A stretch of DNA of 64,000 bases from Rhodobacteraceae bacterium HTCC2150 (GCA_000169395.1 AAXZ01000002.1:62001-126000); one strand, 5' to 3'; shown: positions 23,166 to 33,993, counted from the first letter of the stretch. The notes: a model not told the origin generated them from the letters alone. Translations and numbers: made by a program.

Positions 23166-25283
23166 GTGCGCCGGTTTTTCCTAGTTCTTATTTTGGCATT
23201 TATGCCACTTGCGGCAACAGCACAGGCTACGCCATCGGCGACATCGCTTATCGCGGACTATATCTCGGTTAATGGAAACAACACGATCATAGCCAGCGGC
23301 AATGTCGAGGTTTTGCACGGCACCACATTGATGCGTGCACAACGCATTCAATATACCGAAGATGGCCAATTATTGGTGATCGAGGGCCCAATTTATTTGG
23401 TTGATGGCGAAGACACCGTTTTCATTGCTGACAGTGCAACCCTCAGTAAAGATTTGACAAATGGCGTTATGCGATCAGCGCGATTGGTATTAAATCAACA
23501 ACTGCAAATTGCTGCCGCTGAAATTAACCGCGTTGATGGTCGGTTTGTCGAACTGACCAAGACCACCGCATCCAGTTGTGAAGTCTGTGCCAAAAATCCT
23601 GTGCCACTTTGGCAAATCAGGGCAAAACGGATCATTCATGACCAAGAAGAGCGCCAACTTTATTTTGAAGGGGCCCAATTTCAGGTTTTGAATGTGCCTG
23701 TCATGTACTTCCCCCGTCTGCGCTTACCCGATCCATCGGTTAAGCGATCAACCGGTTTTCTTACCCCCAAGTTCCGGAACACAGATCGATTGGGCAATGG
23801 CATCAAGGCACCTTATTTTATCGCTATAGGCGACAGCCGCGACTTGACGCTCGAACCCTATCTGACCAGCACTGGCGCAAAATCCCTAAGCGCGCGGTAT
23901 CGTCAGGCCTTCAAAAACGGAATGGTTCAGGTTGAAGGCGCGCTAAGTCACGACAACTTGGTGACCGAAGATATCCGTGGTTATTTGTTTGCCAACGGCA
24001 ATTTTGACATCGGACGCGACTTTGAGCTTACGTTTGATTTAGAACGGGTTACAGACCGAGCTTACTTGGCCGACTATGGCTTGCCCACAAAGGATCGTTT
24101 AGACAGTGAAATTTCCATCGCGCGCACGAAACCCGTAGAACATGTAGACGCCGGCCTAATTTATTTTGAATCATTGCGTACAAACGAAGAAAACGAACTA
24201 ATCCCCACGGTTGTCGCAAGTGCAAATTATCACAAACGCTACCACCCAGAATGGATCGGCGGACAAGCCAATTTGAAATTCGAAGGGTTAGGTTATTTGC
24301 GTCAATCCAATAACGATATCGCCGGTCGCGATGTTATTCGCGCAACGGCCTTTGCCGACTGGAACACATCACATCGGTTTTCTAACGGTATGATCGGTGC
24401 AATGTCGGCTTATGGCGCCGTTGATTTCTATCATGTTTTTCAGGACAGCACTTTTTCCAATTCCATAACCCGTCCCCATGGTGCGGCAAGTGTTGAATTG
24501 CGGTGGCCATTTGAAAAAATTTCAGGTCGTGCAAACCATATGATCGAACCAATTGTTCAACTGGTTTATGCTGCGTCTTCTGGTCCGAGCGTTCCAAACG
24601 AAGATGCCACGCAAATTGATTTTGATGAAGGAAACCTTTTTGCCTTTTCGAGGTTTCCAGGTGCCGATCAGGTGGAATACGGCCCGAGCCTGAACACTGG
24701 GATCACTTACACCCGCCGTGATATTGCCGGTTGGTCCGCGTCAGTCACAATGGGTCGTATTTTTAGCCCCCAAGATTTTGGACAGTTTGGATCCCTTACC
24801 GGCCTAAATTCAAGAAAATCAGATTGGGTCTTTGCTGCGCAGGCTGAAACGGCTTGGGGATTACAACTGGCAAACCGAATGCTTTTTGATGATCGTTTAG
24901 AATTCGCAAAAAACGAATTGCGCCTGTCTATCAATACAGATCGACTGCAATTGACTTCTGGTTACATTTGGATTGAGGCCGATCCGTCCCAGTCATTGCC
25001 CGATGACACATCAGAATTTTCCCTAAGTTCATCCTATGAATTCAGGCCAGATTGGTATGCTTCTACCAGCTGGAATTACGATTTCACCGCGTCCCGCGCC
25101 AGCAAAAGCGGCATAGGTCTTCAGTATCGCAATGAATGCGTAACCATTGATCTTTCGGTCGCGCGTAGTTATTCCTCTTCTACAAGTACTGATCCATCCA
25201 CAGACATTGGCCTTTCCGTTGGGTTGAATGGATTTGGTGGCGGATCAAAGAAAACAAAAAACCGCAGGAACTGTACAGGTTAG
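23166..25283 (+). CDS. lptD: LPS assembly outer-membrane protein LptD
   Basis: A 705-residue outer-membrane translocon that inserts lipopolysaccharide into the outer leaflet. It has a signal peptide (RRFFLVLILAFMPLAATAQA), an OstA-type beta-jellyroll repeat domain (about 30-150) and a large C-terminal beta barrel with alternating strands. A lone CEVC pair (about residue 139) follows the jellyroll. I chose the GTG at 23166, directly after GAGGAAGGG; the longer frame reaches back into lptG and lacks the signal peptide at its start. It lies in the lptF-lptG-lptD-surA operon. Confidence 0.92.
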   Translation: MRRFFLVLILAFMPLAATAQATPSATSLIADYISVNGNNTIIASGNVEVLHGTTLMRAQRIQYTEDGQLLVIEGPIYLVDGEDTVFIADSATLSKDLTNGVMRSARLVLNQQLQIAAAEINRVDGRFVELTKTTASSCEVCAKNPVPLWQIRAKRIIHDQEERQLYFEGAQFQVLNVPVMYFPRLRLPDPSVKRSTGFLTPKFRNTDRLGNGIKAPYFIAIGDSRDLTLEPYLTSTGAKSLSARYRQAFKNGMVQVEGALSHDNLVTEDIRGYLFANGNFDIGRDFELTFDLERVTDRAYLADYGLPTKDRLDSEISIARTKPVEHVDAGLIYFESLRTNEENELIPTVVASANYHKRYHPEWIGGQANLKFEGLGYLRQSNNDIAGRDVIRATAFADWNTSHRFSNGMIGAMSAYGAVDFYHVFQDSTFSNSITRPHGAASVELRWPFEKISGRANHMIEPIVQLVYAASSGPSVPNEDATQIDFDEGNLFAFSRFPGADQVEYGPSLNTGITYTRRDIAGWSASVTMGRIFSPQDFGQFGSLTGLNSRKSDWVFAAQAETAWGLQLANRMLFDDRLEFAKNELRLSINTDRLQLTSGYIWIEADPSQSLPDDTSEFSLSSSYEFRPDWYASTSWNYDFTASRASKSGIGLQYRNECVTIDLSVARSYSSSTSTDPSTDIGLSVGLNGFGGGSKKTKNRRNCTG

Positions 25284-25292
25284 GCGACAATT

Positions 25293-26522
25293 ATGACTAT
25301 GAAACAGTCGATTAAAAAAATTCTGGTGATAGGTGCACTTTTAATTGCGCCAGCTCAAATTTCTTTGGCACAATCCAATCCATTTGCGGCCGCAGTTACC
25401 GTAGACAATCGCGCTGTTACCTATTTTGAAATTGAACAACGCGCCGCTTTTCTTGACGTGTTGCGTGCCCCTGGCAATGTCTTAAAAACAGCCCGCGAAA
25501 CTTTGGTAAACGAGCGCTTGCAATTGAATGCGGCACAATCTTTAGGCATTCAAATCAACCAGGAAGAATTGGCTGTCGGGATGGCTGAATTTGCTAAACG
25601 GGCAAATTTGAAAACCGCAGAATTCATCAAAGCTATTGGACAAGACGGAATTGAACCCGAAACTTTCCAAGACTTTGTTCGCGCCGGATTGACTTGGCGA
25701 AAGCTCGTTCAAAATCGTTTTGTCGGACGTGCGCAAGTGAGCGAAGATGAAATTGATCGTGCGCTTGCCTTGTCTTCTAGAAAAGGCGGCGCGCGGGTCT
25801 TGCTTTCGGAAATAGTTCTTCCCGCCCGCAATCCAGAAGAGGCAGAAGCGTCAAAAAACCTTGCCGCGGAATTAAAGGATACAATAAAAACGCAATCTGC
25901 ATTTGAGTCAGCTGCGCGTACGTATTCGGTTTCAGGTTCTGCTGCGAACGGTGGACGCATTACTTGGCTGCCACTGGCGAACCTCCCCCCCAGCATTGTA
26001 CCTGTTTTGCTGACGCTAAAACCCGGCGAGGTATCTGATACCGTACCTGTTGAAAATGCGATCAGCATGTTTCAAGTGCGCGGACTGCAAGAATTTGATG
26101 CCCCACGCCTGACAACTTTGTCGGTTGAATATGCCACCATTTTGTTTGGCGGTGCAGATTCCGGCGCGGCACAAATTGCTGCCAAAAACTTGGCTGATAC
26201 CATTGACACGTGCGATGATATTTATGGGTTTACCAACAAAAATCCTGAGGCTGCATTCGCGCGCGAAGTTTTGCCCGTGGGCAAAATCCCACAGGATGTC
26301 GCCTTGGAATTGGCCAAAATGGACAAAAACGAGATTTCAACAAGCCTGCGCCGAAACAATGGCACAGCGCTGCTTTTTGTTATGATGTGTGGCCGCACAC
26401 CTGAATTAACCGAGGGCAGCCGTGATGAAATGCGGGCAAGTTTGATCAATCGTCGGATTGAAACCTACGCCAACAACTATCTCGAAGATTTGCGTGCCGA
26501 TTCAATCATCGTTGAAAAATGA
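25293..26522 (+). CDS. surA: SurA-like periplasmic chaperone / peptidylprolyl isomerase
   Basis: A 409-residue protein with a signal peptide (KILVIGALLIAPAQISLAQ), a SurA N-terminal domain that starts VTVDNRAVTYFEIEQRAAFL, and one parvulin-type domain (about 160-265, VLLSEIVLPARNPEEAEAS to LKPGEVSDTV). It helps outer-membrane proteins such as LptD fold. Only one clear parvulin domain is present rather than two, as in many alphaproteobacteria. It overlaps pdxA by ATGA. Confidence 0.88.
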   Translation: MTMKQSIKKILVIGALLIAPAQISLAQSNPFAAAVTVDNRAVTYFEIEQRAAFLDVLRAPGNVLKTARETLVNERLQLNAAQSLGIQINQEELAVGMAEFAKRANLKTAEFIKAIGQDGIEPETFQDFVRAGLTWRKLVQNRFVGRAQVSEDEIDRALALSSRKGGARVLLSEIVLPARNPEEAEASKNLAAELKDTIKTQSAFESAARTYSVSGSAANGGRITWLPLANLPPSIVPVLLTLKPGEVSDTVPVENAISMFQVRGLQEFDAPRLTTLSVEYATILFGGADSGAAQIAAKNLADTIDTCDDIYGFTNKNPEAAFAREVLPVGKIPQDVALELAKMDKNEISTSLRRNNGTALLFVMMCGRTPELTEGSRDEMRASLINRRIETYANNYLEDLRADSIIVEK

Positions 26523-27490
26523 ACAAGCCAATTGCCCTGACATGCGGCGAGCCCGCAGGGATCGGGGCAGAAATCACCGCCAAAGCGTGGGCTGCACTGC
26601 GTGATCAATTCAGTTTTTTCTGGCTTGGTGATCCGTCTCATTTGCCTGTGGATTTGCCCATTTCGCTGATTGACCATCCCGATCAGGCAAACGCGGTGAT
26701 GCAAAATAGTTTACCTGTTTTGGCCCAAGATTTTGGTGATGCGCTGACACTTGGCCAAGCAAATCCTGCCCATGCAAAGGGTGTCATCACCTCAATCACG
26801 AAGGCGGTCTCTTTTGTTCAATCTGGTGCAGCGCGCGCAGTTTGCACCAACCCTATCAACAAAAAGGCGCTAAAGGATGGCGCGCAATTTGCCTTTCCCG
26901 GCCACACAGAGTTTCTGGCTTATTTAGGCGATGTCGATCAAGTGGTTATGATGCTGGCGTCTGACCAGCTGCGCGTGGTGCCGGCCACCATACATATTCC
27001 TTTGATGGATGTGCCCAAGGCGTTAACCGCTGAATTACTTGAGCACGTCATTCGCATCACAAATGCTGGTATGATCCGCGATTTTGGCGTCTCAAGGCCC
27101 AGATTGGCAATCGCGGGCATAAACCCGCATGCAGGCGAAGGTGGCACCATGGGCCAAGAGGATGACGCGGTGATTGCGCCAGTTATTGAACGCCTAAAGC
27201 GTGAAGGTATGCACCTAACTGGCCCCTTGCCCGCAGACACGATGTTTCACGCCGCGGCGCGCGCAAATTATGATGCGGCGATCTGCATGTACCACGACCA
27301 AGCCCTGATCCCGATAAAAACGTTGGATTTTGATCGGGGTGTGAATGTCACGCTTGGCTTGCCATTTATTCGTACATCGCCCGATCATGGCACCGCGTTT
27401 GATATTGCTGGAAAGGGCGTTGCCAATCCCAGCAGTCTTATTGAGGCATTAAAACTGGCCGACACCATGGCCCAAGCACGAGGCCTTTGA
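26519..27490 (+). CDS. pdxA: 4-hydroxythreonine-4-phosphate dehydrogenase
   Basis: This 323-residue cytosolic enzyme oxidises 4-phosphohydroxy-threonine in vitamin B6 synthesis. Family marks include [13 protein letters not shown] at the N-terminus, [25 protein letters not shown] and [15 protein letters not shown]. The Asp/His metal and substrate ligands lie in these motifs. Gene order surA-pdxA-rsmA is the usual proteobacterial set, with tight overlaps on both sides. Confidence 0.95.
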   Translation: MNKPIALTCGEPAGIGAEITAKAWAALRDQFSFFWLGDPSHLPVDLPISLIDHPDQANAVMQNSLPVLAQDFGDALTLGQANPAHAKGVITSITKAVSFVQSGAARAVCTNPINKKALKDGAQFAFPGHTEFLAYLGDVDQVVMMLASDQLRVVPATIHIPLMDVPKALTAELLEHVIRITNAGMIRDFGVSRPRLAIAGINPHAGEGGTMGQEDDAVIAPVIERLKREGMHLTGPLPADTMFHAAARANYDAAICMYHDQALIPIKTLDFDRGVNVTLGLPFIRTSPDHGTAFDIAGKGVANPSSLIEALKLADTMAQARGL

Positions 27491-28332
27491 TGGCGCAAAT
27501 TGATAATCTCCCTCCTTTGTCTGATGTCATCGAAACGCACGGCCTTGCGGCCCGAAAATCGTTGGGACAAAATTTCCTTTTGGATTTGAATCTGACGTCA
27601 AAAATCGCGCGACAAGCCGGTGATTTACGCGGATCTGATGTTTTAGAAATCGGACCTGGGCCGGGTGGTTTGACCCGTGGCTTGTTAGCCGAAGGAGCGC
27701 GGCGTGTTTTGGCAATTGAAAAGGACACGCGGTGCATTGCGGCCCTTGATGAAATCGCCAGCGCCTATCCAAATCAGCTAAAGACAATCAACGGTGATGC
27801 GCTTGAGGCTAATCCCCTTGAGCACCTGCAAGCGCCGATCAAAGTGGTGGCCAACCTGCCCTATAATGTTGGTACAGAGTTGTTAATTCGTTGGCTCACC
27901 CCTGCTGAGTGGCCGCCTTTTTGGGACAGTTTGACCTTGATGTTCCAACGTGAAGTGGCGCATCGGATCGTGGCCAAACCGGGTGACAAGGCCTATGGGC
28001 GCTTGGCTTTGTTGGCACAATGGCGGGCCGAGCCGCGTATCGTGATGGAATTGCCGCCAGAGGCCTTTACCCCTGCCCCCAAAGTCAGTTCAGCCGTGGT
28101 ACATCTGACCGCCCTTGCTGAACCTCGGTTTCCCGCGTCTGGGCCGCATTTATCACGCGTAACCCAAGCGGCCTTTGGGCAGCGCCGCAAAATGCTAAGG
28201 GCCAGCCTGAAAGGCATCTTTAAGGATCCGACTGCCGTGCTTGAAAGCGTGGGCATAGATCCAACGGCGCGTGCCGAAGTGATTGGATTAGAACAGTTTT
28301 GCGCCCTTGCTAGGGTGCTAAAAGGAAACTAG
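27490..28332 (+). CDS. rsmA: 16S rRNA (A1518/A1519) dimethyltransferase
   Basis: A 280-residue methyltransferase that modifies two adjacent adenines near the 3' end of 16S rRNA with S-adenosylmethionine. The start of the Rossmann fold is [13 protein letters not shown], the SAM loop is [16 protein letters not shown] and the catalytic motif is [11 protein letters not shown]. The ATG at 27490 overlaps the pdxA stop by one base (TGATG). It is convergent with the DUF4167 gene; a short hairpin (AGCCGAA...TTCGGCT) lies at the junction. Confidence 0.95.
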   Translation: MAQIDNLPPLSDVIETHGLAARKSLGQNFLLDLNLTSKIARQAGDLRGSDVLEIGPGPGGLTRGLLAEGARRVLAIEKDTRCIAALDEIASAYPNQLKTINGDALEANPLEHLQAPIKVVANLPYNVGTELLIRWLTPAEWPPFWDSLTLMFQREVAHRIVAKPGDKAYGRLALLAQWRAEPRIVMELPPEAFTPAPKVSSAVVHLTALAEPRFPASGPHLSRVTQAAFGQRRKMLRASLKGIFKDPTAVLESVGIDPTARAEVIGLEQFCALARVLKGN

Positions 28333-28339
28333 CCGAAAA

Positions 28340-28984
28340 TTATTCGGCTGCTTCCTCTGGCGCGGCGGCAACAACTGCTTCTGGTGCCGGAGCTTCATCA
28401 ACTACTGGTTTTTTGCGCGGCGCACGTGGTTTTCGCGCCGGTTTTCTAGCAGGCTTGCTTTCAGGTGTTTCCACCAAACCAAGATCAGGTTGATCACCAA
28501 GACCCATAACATCTGGTTGCTCGGCACCCGCAGCGGCAACTGGATTAGGCTGCGCCTCATGGTTTTCGCGTGGCTTGTGCTGTGGCTGCGGGTTGGGCTG
28601 TGGCTGATCTGAACCAGCGCTTGCCGCATCATCGGATTTGTTCTGATTGTGCTGTGCGCGGTTATCTTCGCGGTTTTGTTGACGTTCGCGGTGTTGTGCT
28701 TCTTGTTGCTCGCGGCGGGCTTCTTGTTCACGAACGGCTTTGCCCAACAAACGCGTATAATGTTCTGCGTGTTGTTGAAAGTTTTCGGTTGCAACGCGGT
28801 CATGGGCAAGCTGTGCATCGCGAGCCAATTGCGTGTATTTTTCAATGATTTGCTGCGGCGTACCGCGCACTTTGCCCTCAGGACCAGAACTGTCAAACAC
28901 CCGATTTACGATATTAACGTTTGAACGGTTGTTGTTGTTATTCCGGTTCGATTTCGACCGAGAGCGATTTTTTGAAGTTCTCAT
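28340..28984 (-). CDS. DUF4167 domain protein
   Basis: A 214-residue protein with the alphaproteobacterial DUF4167 domain at the N-terminus: an Arg/Asn-rich start (SKSNRNNNNNRSN) then NRVFDSSGPEGKVRGTPQQI and a helix with YTQLARDAQLAHDRVATENF. The remainder is low-complexity: Gln/Glu/Arg-rich, then Ala/Pro-rich with RKPARKPRAPRKKP, an acidic-basic disordered tail. The function is unknown; the basic parts suggest RNA or DNA binding. It stands 217 bases from prmC with no gene between. Confidence 0.85.
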   Translation of the reverse strand: MRTSKNRSRSKSNRNNNNNRSNVNIVNRVFDSSGPEGKVRGTPQQIIEKYTQLARDAQLAHDRVATENFQQHAEHYTRLLGKAVREQEARREQQEAQHRERQQNREDNRAQHNQNKSDDAASAGSDQPQPNPQPQHKPRENHEAQPNPVAAAGAEQPDVMGLGDQPDLGLVETPESKPARKPARKPRAPRKKPVVDEAPAPEAVVAAAPEEAAE

Positions 28985-29201
28985 ATTATTTTAATGGCCT
29001 GTTTCTGGCATGTGCCTAGTTCGTATATAAGACGGACAAAAGTAATTGCGGCACGTTTAGGATTAAGAACAGAGGCGGGCATGGATGCCACGGCAACTCT
29101 GATAAAACATTTACCAACAAAAACGCCCAAAACAACCCCAAACTGTTTAAATGCGTAAAGAAAACCCGCAATTGCGCAATTTTCCGCATGTTAAACGGTA
29201 A

Positions 29202-30035
29202 TTAAGGCACTAATCGACCAATCACCACACGATCACGGGCGTCAAAGTCTTTTAAAACCTGAACTTCAGATAGACCCGATTCCTTAAACATCGCCTTAAC
29301 AGCCGCGCCTTGCGTTGGGCCAATTTCAACAAGTAAACGCCCAAAGGGGCGCAGAAACGACTGTATTCTTTCGGTAATCAATCGGTAGGGCATCAAACCA
29401 TCCCCACCCGGCGTAAGCGCGAGTTTGGGTTCAAATTCACGCACGCCTTTATCCAACGCACTGTATTCATCTGCTGTGACATAGGGCGGATTGCTAACGA
29501 TCAAATCAAAATCGCCATCTACATTTTCAAACCAATCACTTTTCACAAAATCTGCGCGTTCAGACACATTTAACGCAACCGCATTACGGGACGCGACGTT
29601 TAGTGCAGCATCAGAAATATCCGCACCCTGCCCGTTTGCGCCCATTTGTTCCGCCAGTAAGGTCACAAGGATTGCACCACTGCCGGTGCCAAGATCAAGA
29701 ACCTTCTGAAAAGGTTGCTCAAGCGCGGCTGAAATCAAAATTTCGGTTTCGGGCCGCGGATCAAGAACATCTGGCGTTACAATAAAATCGCGACCATAAA
29801 AATGGCGTCGCCCAATGATTTGTGAAACAGGCCTGCCCAACGCGCGTGACGCAACGCTTTCCTCAAATCGGATCGCTTGCTTGAGTGAAATTTCATCGCC
29901 AGACACCAGCGTCAAACGATCTGGCGCGACATCTAATGCAAACGCCATCAAACGACGTGCATCCCGCGCGGCATCGGGAATTTCAGCTGCTATCAGGGTT
30001 AGTGTCCCCGCCCTAAGTGCGGCGGTTACAATCAC
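29202..30035 (-). CDS. prmC: Release factor glutamine methyltransferase
   Basis: A 277-residue enzyme that methylates the Gln of the GGQ motif in release factors 1 and 2. It has the N-terminal helical domain, a SAM-binding loop ([16 protein letters not shown], about 112-127) and the catalytic NPPY (182-185). It overlaps the end of prfA by four bases, so the enzyme and its substrate protein are produced together. Confidence 0.94.
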   Translation of the reverse strand: MIVTAALRAGTLTLIAAEIPDAARDARRLMAFALDVAPDRLTLVSGDEISLKQAIRFEESVASRALGRPVSQIIGRRHFYGRDFIVTPDVLDPRPETEILISAALEQPFQKVLDLGTGSGAILVTLLAEQMGANGQGADISDAALNVASRNAVALNVSERADFVKSDWFENVDGDFDLIVSNPPYVTADEYSALDKGVREFEPKLALTPGGDGLMPYRLITERIQSFLRPFGRLLVEIGPTQGAAVKAMFKESGLSEVQVLKDFDARDRVVIGRLVP

Positions 30036-31084
30036 GCGTCCAGCTCGGCCAGTTTTTGAGCCTGATCATCAGCATGAAGTGCATCGATGATTTCATCCAA
30101 TTCGCCTGACATGACCTGATCCAACTTATACAGCGTTAGATTGATACGATGATCTGTCATGCGGCCTTGGGGAAAATTATAGGTGCGGATACGTTCAGAA
30201 CGGTCCCCTGAGCCCACTTGTGATTTACGGTCCGCCGCGCGTTCATCGGCCACCTTTTGACGCTCCATCTCATAAAGACGGGATCGCATGACCTGCATGG
30301 CAATTTCGCGGTTGCGGTGCTGTGATTTTTCCATACTGACAACGATCATCCCTGTTGGCAGGTGGGTAATTCGCACGGCAGAATCCGTTGTATTCACGTG
30401 CTGACCACCCGCACCAGATGCGCGCATTGTATCAATGCGCAAATCAGACGCTGGAATATCCAAATCAACCTCTTCGGCCTCTGGCAACACAGCCACCGTG
30501 GCCGCAGACGTATGAATACGCCCACCACTTTCGGTGGTCGGCACACGTTGTACGCGGTGCACACCACTTTCAAACTTTAGCTTACCAAAAACATTGGTGC
30601 CTTTGATATTTGCAATAATTTCTTTGATACCGCCAAGTTCGGAAACTTGTTCTTCGATGATTTCAAATTTCCATCCATTACTTTCGGCATATCGCTGATA
30701 CATACGCAGCAAATCGCCAGCAAATAACGCCGCCTCGTCGCCGCCAGTGCCGGGGCGAATTTCAATGATCGCAGGGCGCGCATCAGCCGTATCTTTGGGC
30801 AGCAACACCAGCTTGATGGCATTTTCCGCATCAGGCAGGCTGTCTCGCAGTTCTTTTAGTTCCTCGGCGGCCAGTTCGCGCATTTCAGGATCATCCAGCA
30901 TCGCCTCAGCGGCATCGATGTCTTGCACCAATGTTTGAAAGGCCATGATCTGATCAGCGACGGGCTTTAGCTCGGAATACTCGCGGCTAAGTTCCACAAT
31001 ATTATCTGTTTCACCTGACGCAAGCTTGGCTTCGAGAAACTCAAAACGCGCGGTGATTTGATATAATTTATCCATAGGTACCAT
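30032..31084 (-). CDS. prfA: Peptide chain release factor 1
   Basis: This 350-residue factor ends translation at UAA and UAG. The GGQ motif is at residues 226-228 in [16 protein letters not shown], and a PxT-type tripeptide precedes ESGGRIHTS (PTT, 182-184). I chose the ATG at 31084 ([10 protein letters not shown]), which gives the normal family length; longer frames add an unrelated leader. The ribosome site is weak. The gene is divergent from a small secreted-protein gene and coupled to prmC. Confidence 0.93.
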   Translation of the reverse strand: MVPMDKLYQITARFEFLEAKLASGETDNIVELSREYSELKPVADQIMAFQTLVQDIDAAEAMLDDPEMRELAAEELKELRDSLPDAENAIKLVLLPKDTADARPAIIEIRPGTGGDEAALFAGDLLRMYQRYAESNGWKFEIIEEQVSELGGIKEIIANIKGTNVFGKLKFESGVHRVQRVPTTESGGRIHTSAATVAVLPEAEEVDLDIPASDLRIDTMRASGAGGQHVNTTDSAVRITHLPTGMIVVSMEKSQHRNREIAMQVMRSRLYEMERQKVADERAADRKSQVGSGDRSERIRTYNFPQGRMTDHRINLTLYKLDQVMSGELDEIIDALHADDQAQKLAELDA

Positions 31085-31171
31085 AGGGTCAGCAATTGCG
31101 GATTGCACCGCTAGGGTCAAGTGGCAGATTTGTGATTTGGTGATTTCGGGCATTGATGCTATCATTTTGCT

Positions 31172-31513
31172 ATGAAACATCCGTTTTTCAGCACCAAGAT
31201 GATCGCATGTATGCTTGCGGGGTCGCTCGCGGGGCCAGTTTGGGCCGACGCAAATATCGGTGGCAAAACGATTGATTGCTATTGCACCGACACCCAAGGC
31301 GCGCGTGTTGAATTGGGCGAGAGTATTTGCCTGTTTGTGGATGGCAAAGCCTTCATGGCGAAATGTGACATGTCGCTGAACGTGCCGATTTGGCGACGCT
31401 CAAGCGAGGGATGTGCAACATCATTCCTTGATCAAGCCCAGCCCTTGCAGTCGCTTGATCCAGGTTTGTACACGGGCTTTGTTGACGCCCAGATCGTTGG
31501 CCCCGAATCTTAG
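31172..31513 (+). CDS. Small secreted cysteine-containing protein
   Basis: A 113-residue protein with an N-terminal signal peptide ([18 protein letters not shown]) and a mature part with about five Cys ([27 protein letters not shown]), likely periplasmic with disulfides. The pattern [20 protein letters not shown] looks like a conserved Rhodobacterales hypothetical family. The last 31 codons (31421-31513) lie antisense over the end of the DUF1499 gene; this tail, after CATS, looks unlike the rest and may be a read-on extension. Divergent from prfA. Confidence 0.65.
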   Translation: MKHPFFSTKMIACMLAGSLAGPVWADANIGGKTIDCYCTDTQGARVELGESICLFVDGKAFMAKCDMSLNVPIWRRSSEGCATSFLDQAQPLQSLDPGLYTGFVDAQIVGPES

Positions 31514-31858
31514 GCGACTAAGAATTGTGACCGTGCTGCCCGTTTCCGTTGCAGCGGCCTGAACCGTTATGTAATCAGGAAATCCAATCACCGCACTGCG
31601 CGAAACATACGTGATGCGACCTGTTTCAAAAGATCCAACAAGATGCGTTGTTTTTAGGGTAATTTTTGCAATTTTATCTATTTCAATCAATATTTTATCA
31701 GACGATAATAATGTATCAAATGAAGTACGAAATCCCCCATTTCTAGGTGATTTTGCGAGCGTTGCATCAACGTGAAATTTTGCGTTGTCAGCGGGCGCAA
31801 AGCGTACATACACCCAGCCCACCAACACCAGCAGCAAACATATCGTTAAAAGTTTCAC
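31421..31858 (-). CDS. DUF1499 domain protein
   Basis: A 145-residue membrane-anchored protein: one N-terminal helix (VKLLTICLLLVLVGWVYV), then a DUF1499 domain (DATLAKSPRNGGF to [14 protein letters not shown]). The function is unknown. A GTG at 31858 overlaps the agmatinase stop as GTGA and is the more likely start; an ATG at 31888 would add ten basic residues. Its last 93 bases are antisense to the end of the opposite gene. Confidence 0.75.
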   Translation of the reverse strand: MKLLTICLLLVLVGWVYVRFAPADNAKFHVDATLAKSPRNGGFRTSFDTLLSSDKILIEIDKIAKITLKTTHLVGSFETGRITYVSRSAVIGFPDYITVQAAATETGSTVTILSRLRFGANDLGVNKARVQTWIKRLQGLGLIKE

Positions 31859-32814
31859 GCCCCGCGCGCGCCTGCGAAATACAGACACATCAGTTCAGTT
31901 GCGACATGCGCACCTGCAATGGCTGTGGCCTCGGATGCATCATAACTGGGCGACACTTCTACGATATCACCGCCAACCATGTTGATACCTGCAAGCCCGC
32001 GCAAAATTTCAGCCGCTTGTGCCGAGGTTAAGCCACCCCAAACAGGTGTGCCCGTACCGGGTGCATAAGCTGGATCAAGACAATCAATATCAAAGGTGAC
32101 ATAGGTTTTATTACCCCCAACAATGCCTTTAATCTTGTCGATGACGGCGGCAGGTCCAATGCGGTGAACCTCTGGTGCATCAATGATATTTACACCCAAA
32201 GTGTCGGCATTGCTGGTGCGAATACCAACTTGGACCGAAGTTTTAGGGTCAATTAGCCCCTCTTTCACGGCCTTATAAAACATTGTGCCATGATCAATTC
32301 GGTTCGGATCATCATCCACCCAAGTATCAGAATGCGCATCAAATTGGATCATCGACATCGGGCCAAACTTTTTCGCATAGGCACGAAGAATTGGAAAAGT
32401 GATGTAATGATCACCGCCTAATGCCAGTGTACCTGGACCAGCATTAATGATCCCAGCGATGTGATCCTCTAACACCCCCGGAAACAACGAAATTTGGCCA
32501 AAATCAAAGGCAACATCGCCGTAATCAATAACATTGTGATCAGACAGCGGATCAATATCCCACCCATAAGGCGTGTCATAGGGTTGCAAAGTACTGGCGG
32601 CACGGATCGCACGTGGGCCAAAACGCGTACCTGGGCGATTAGAGGCGGCCATATCAAACGGAACGCCAGTCACAGCCAGCTCAACGCCTGTTAAGTCCTT
32701 GGTATAAACACGGCGTAAAAACGAAACGACACCCGCAAAATTGTTTTCCAGCGTAATCCCCTTTTGCGAGGTTCTGGTGATGGCGACATCTACTTCGATC
32801 TCATTTTCAAGCAT
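31855..32814 (-). CDS. speB: Agmatinase (ureohydrolase family)
   Basis: A 319-residue binuclear manganese enzyme that would release urea from agmatine or a related guanidino compound. The metal motifs are GGDHYITFPILRA, FDAHSDTWVDD and FDIDCLDPAYAPGTGTP. Length and motifs fit SpeB-type agmatinase, but related guanidinobutyrase or guanidinopropionase activities cannot be excluded. It sits 12 bases downstream of an M20 amidohydrolase on the same strand and is coupled to DUF1499. Confidence 0.85.
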   Translation of the reverse strand: MLENEIEVDVAITRTSQKGITLENNFAGVVSFLRRVYTKDLTGVELAVTGVPFDMAASNRPGTRFGPRAIRAASTLQPYDTPYGWDIDPLSDHNVIDYGDVAFDFGQISLFPGVLEDHIAGIINAGPGTLALGGDHYITFPILRAYAKKFGPMSMIQFDAHSDTWVDDDPNRIDHGTMFYKAVKEGLIDPKTSVQVGIRTSNADTLGVNIIDAPEVHRIGPAAVIDKIKGIVGGNKTYVTFDIDCLDPAYAPGTGTPVWGGLTSAQAAEILRGLAGINMVGGDIVEVSPSYDASEATAIAGAHVATELMCLYFAGARGA

Positions 32815-32826
32815 TCTATTTCCTAT

Positions 32827-33993
32827 TTAGTTTTTTGGAGGCTGCGCCGTTTCAACCAAACGCGCAAAAAACGAAGCCCCCACGGGGGAAATCTCGTCGT
32901 TAAAATCATAAGCTGGGTGATGCAACCCTGGCCCATCGCCCTGCCCAATAAACAGATACGAACCGGGGCGTTGCTCTAATAAGTATGAGAAATCCTCGGC
33001 CCCCATTTCGCGCCCAGCATCGGGTGCCACAGCATTGATGCCGGCAACCTCTTGGGCCACAGAAACCGCAAACTCGGTTTTTGCGGGATCATTGATGGTC
33101 GCTGGATATCCAACCTCTAGATCAAGTTCCGCCGTCACCCCGTAACTGGCAGCTTGGCCCGCAACAATTTCGGCCAGACGTTTGTGCACCATCGCTTGCA
33201 CCGATTTATCAAAGGTACGGATCGTTCCGCCAACAAAAGCGTCCTCTGGAATGATGTTATCCGAGCTGCCTGCATGGATCTGTGTGACAGAAACAACCAA
33301 ATCATCCAAAGTATAATGGTTTCGGCTAACAATGGTTTGGATCGCCGTCGAAATACTTACCGCCGCCACAATAGGGTCAACGCATTCATGGGGCATCGCG
33401 CCATGGCCACCAACACCCGTAATGTAGATTGAAAACGTATCAACCGCCGCCATGATTGGGCCGGGTGTGGTATAAAACCCGCCTTTGATAAAGTTTGGCG
33501 CGTTATGGAGCGCATAGACCTCGCCAATATCAAAGCGATCCAAAATACCCTCTTTAACCATCACCTCGCCGCCACCGCCATTTTCCTCAGCCGGTTGAAA
33601 AATTAACGCAACTGTTCCACTGAAATTTCGGGTTTCGGCCAGATATTTAGCCGCCCCCAACAGCATCGTCGTGTGTCCATCATGACCACAGGCATGCATT
33701 TTACCATCGACCGTTGAAGTATGTTCAACGCCAGAAACCTCATGAATTGGCAGGGCGTCCATATCCGCCCGCAATCCCATGACTGGCCCATCGCCCTGCC
33801 CCTTGATCAAGGCCACGATCCCGGATTGCGCGATACCTTCGTGAATTTCATCCACCCCAAATTCACGCAATCGTTCCGCCACAAAAGCCGCGGTTTCATA
33901 ACATTCCAAACCTAATTCAGGGTGCTGGTGCAAATGTTGACGCCACTCGGTCATTTCATCGGAAAATCCGGCAATTCGGTTCAATACTGGCAT
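32827..33993 (-). CDS. M20 family metallo-amidohydrolase
   Basis: A 388-residue paralogue of the enzyme at 3261. It carries HLHQHPELGLE, RADMDALPIHE, MHACGHDGHTTMLLGAA and QPAEENGGGGE, all the M20D metal and catalytic residues. I took the ATG at 33993 (MPVLNRIAGF), which gives the normal family length. Its pairing with an agmatinase gene 12 bases away suggests joint use of acylated or guanidino nitrogen compounds, which is an inference from position. Confidence 0.85.
   Translation of the reverse strand: MPVLNRIAGFSDEMTEWRQHLHQHPELGLECYETAAFVAERLREFGVDEIHEGIAQSGIVALIKGQGDGPVMGLRADMDALPIHEVSGVEHTSTVDGKMHACGHDGHTTMLLGAAKYLAETRNFSGTVALIFQPAEENGGGGEVMVKEGILDRFDIGEVYALHNAPNFIKGGFYTTPGPIMAAVDTFSIYITGVGGHGAMPHECVDPIVAAVSISTAIQTIVSRNHYTLDDLVVSVTQIHAGSSDNIIPEDAFVGGTIRTFDKSVQAMVHKRLAEIVAGQAASYGVTAELDLEVGYPATINDPAKTEFAVSVAQEVAGINAVAPDAGREMGAEDFSYLLEQRPGSYLFIGQGDGPGLHHPAYDFNDEISPVGASFFARLVETAQPPKN

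Noticed and set aside
31091-31297. Longer start for release factor 1
   Set aside because: The added residues are not conserved-looking and exceed the family length; MVPMDKL is the normal start.
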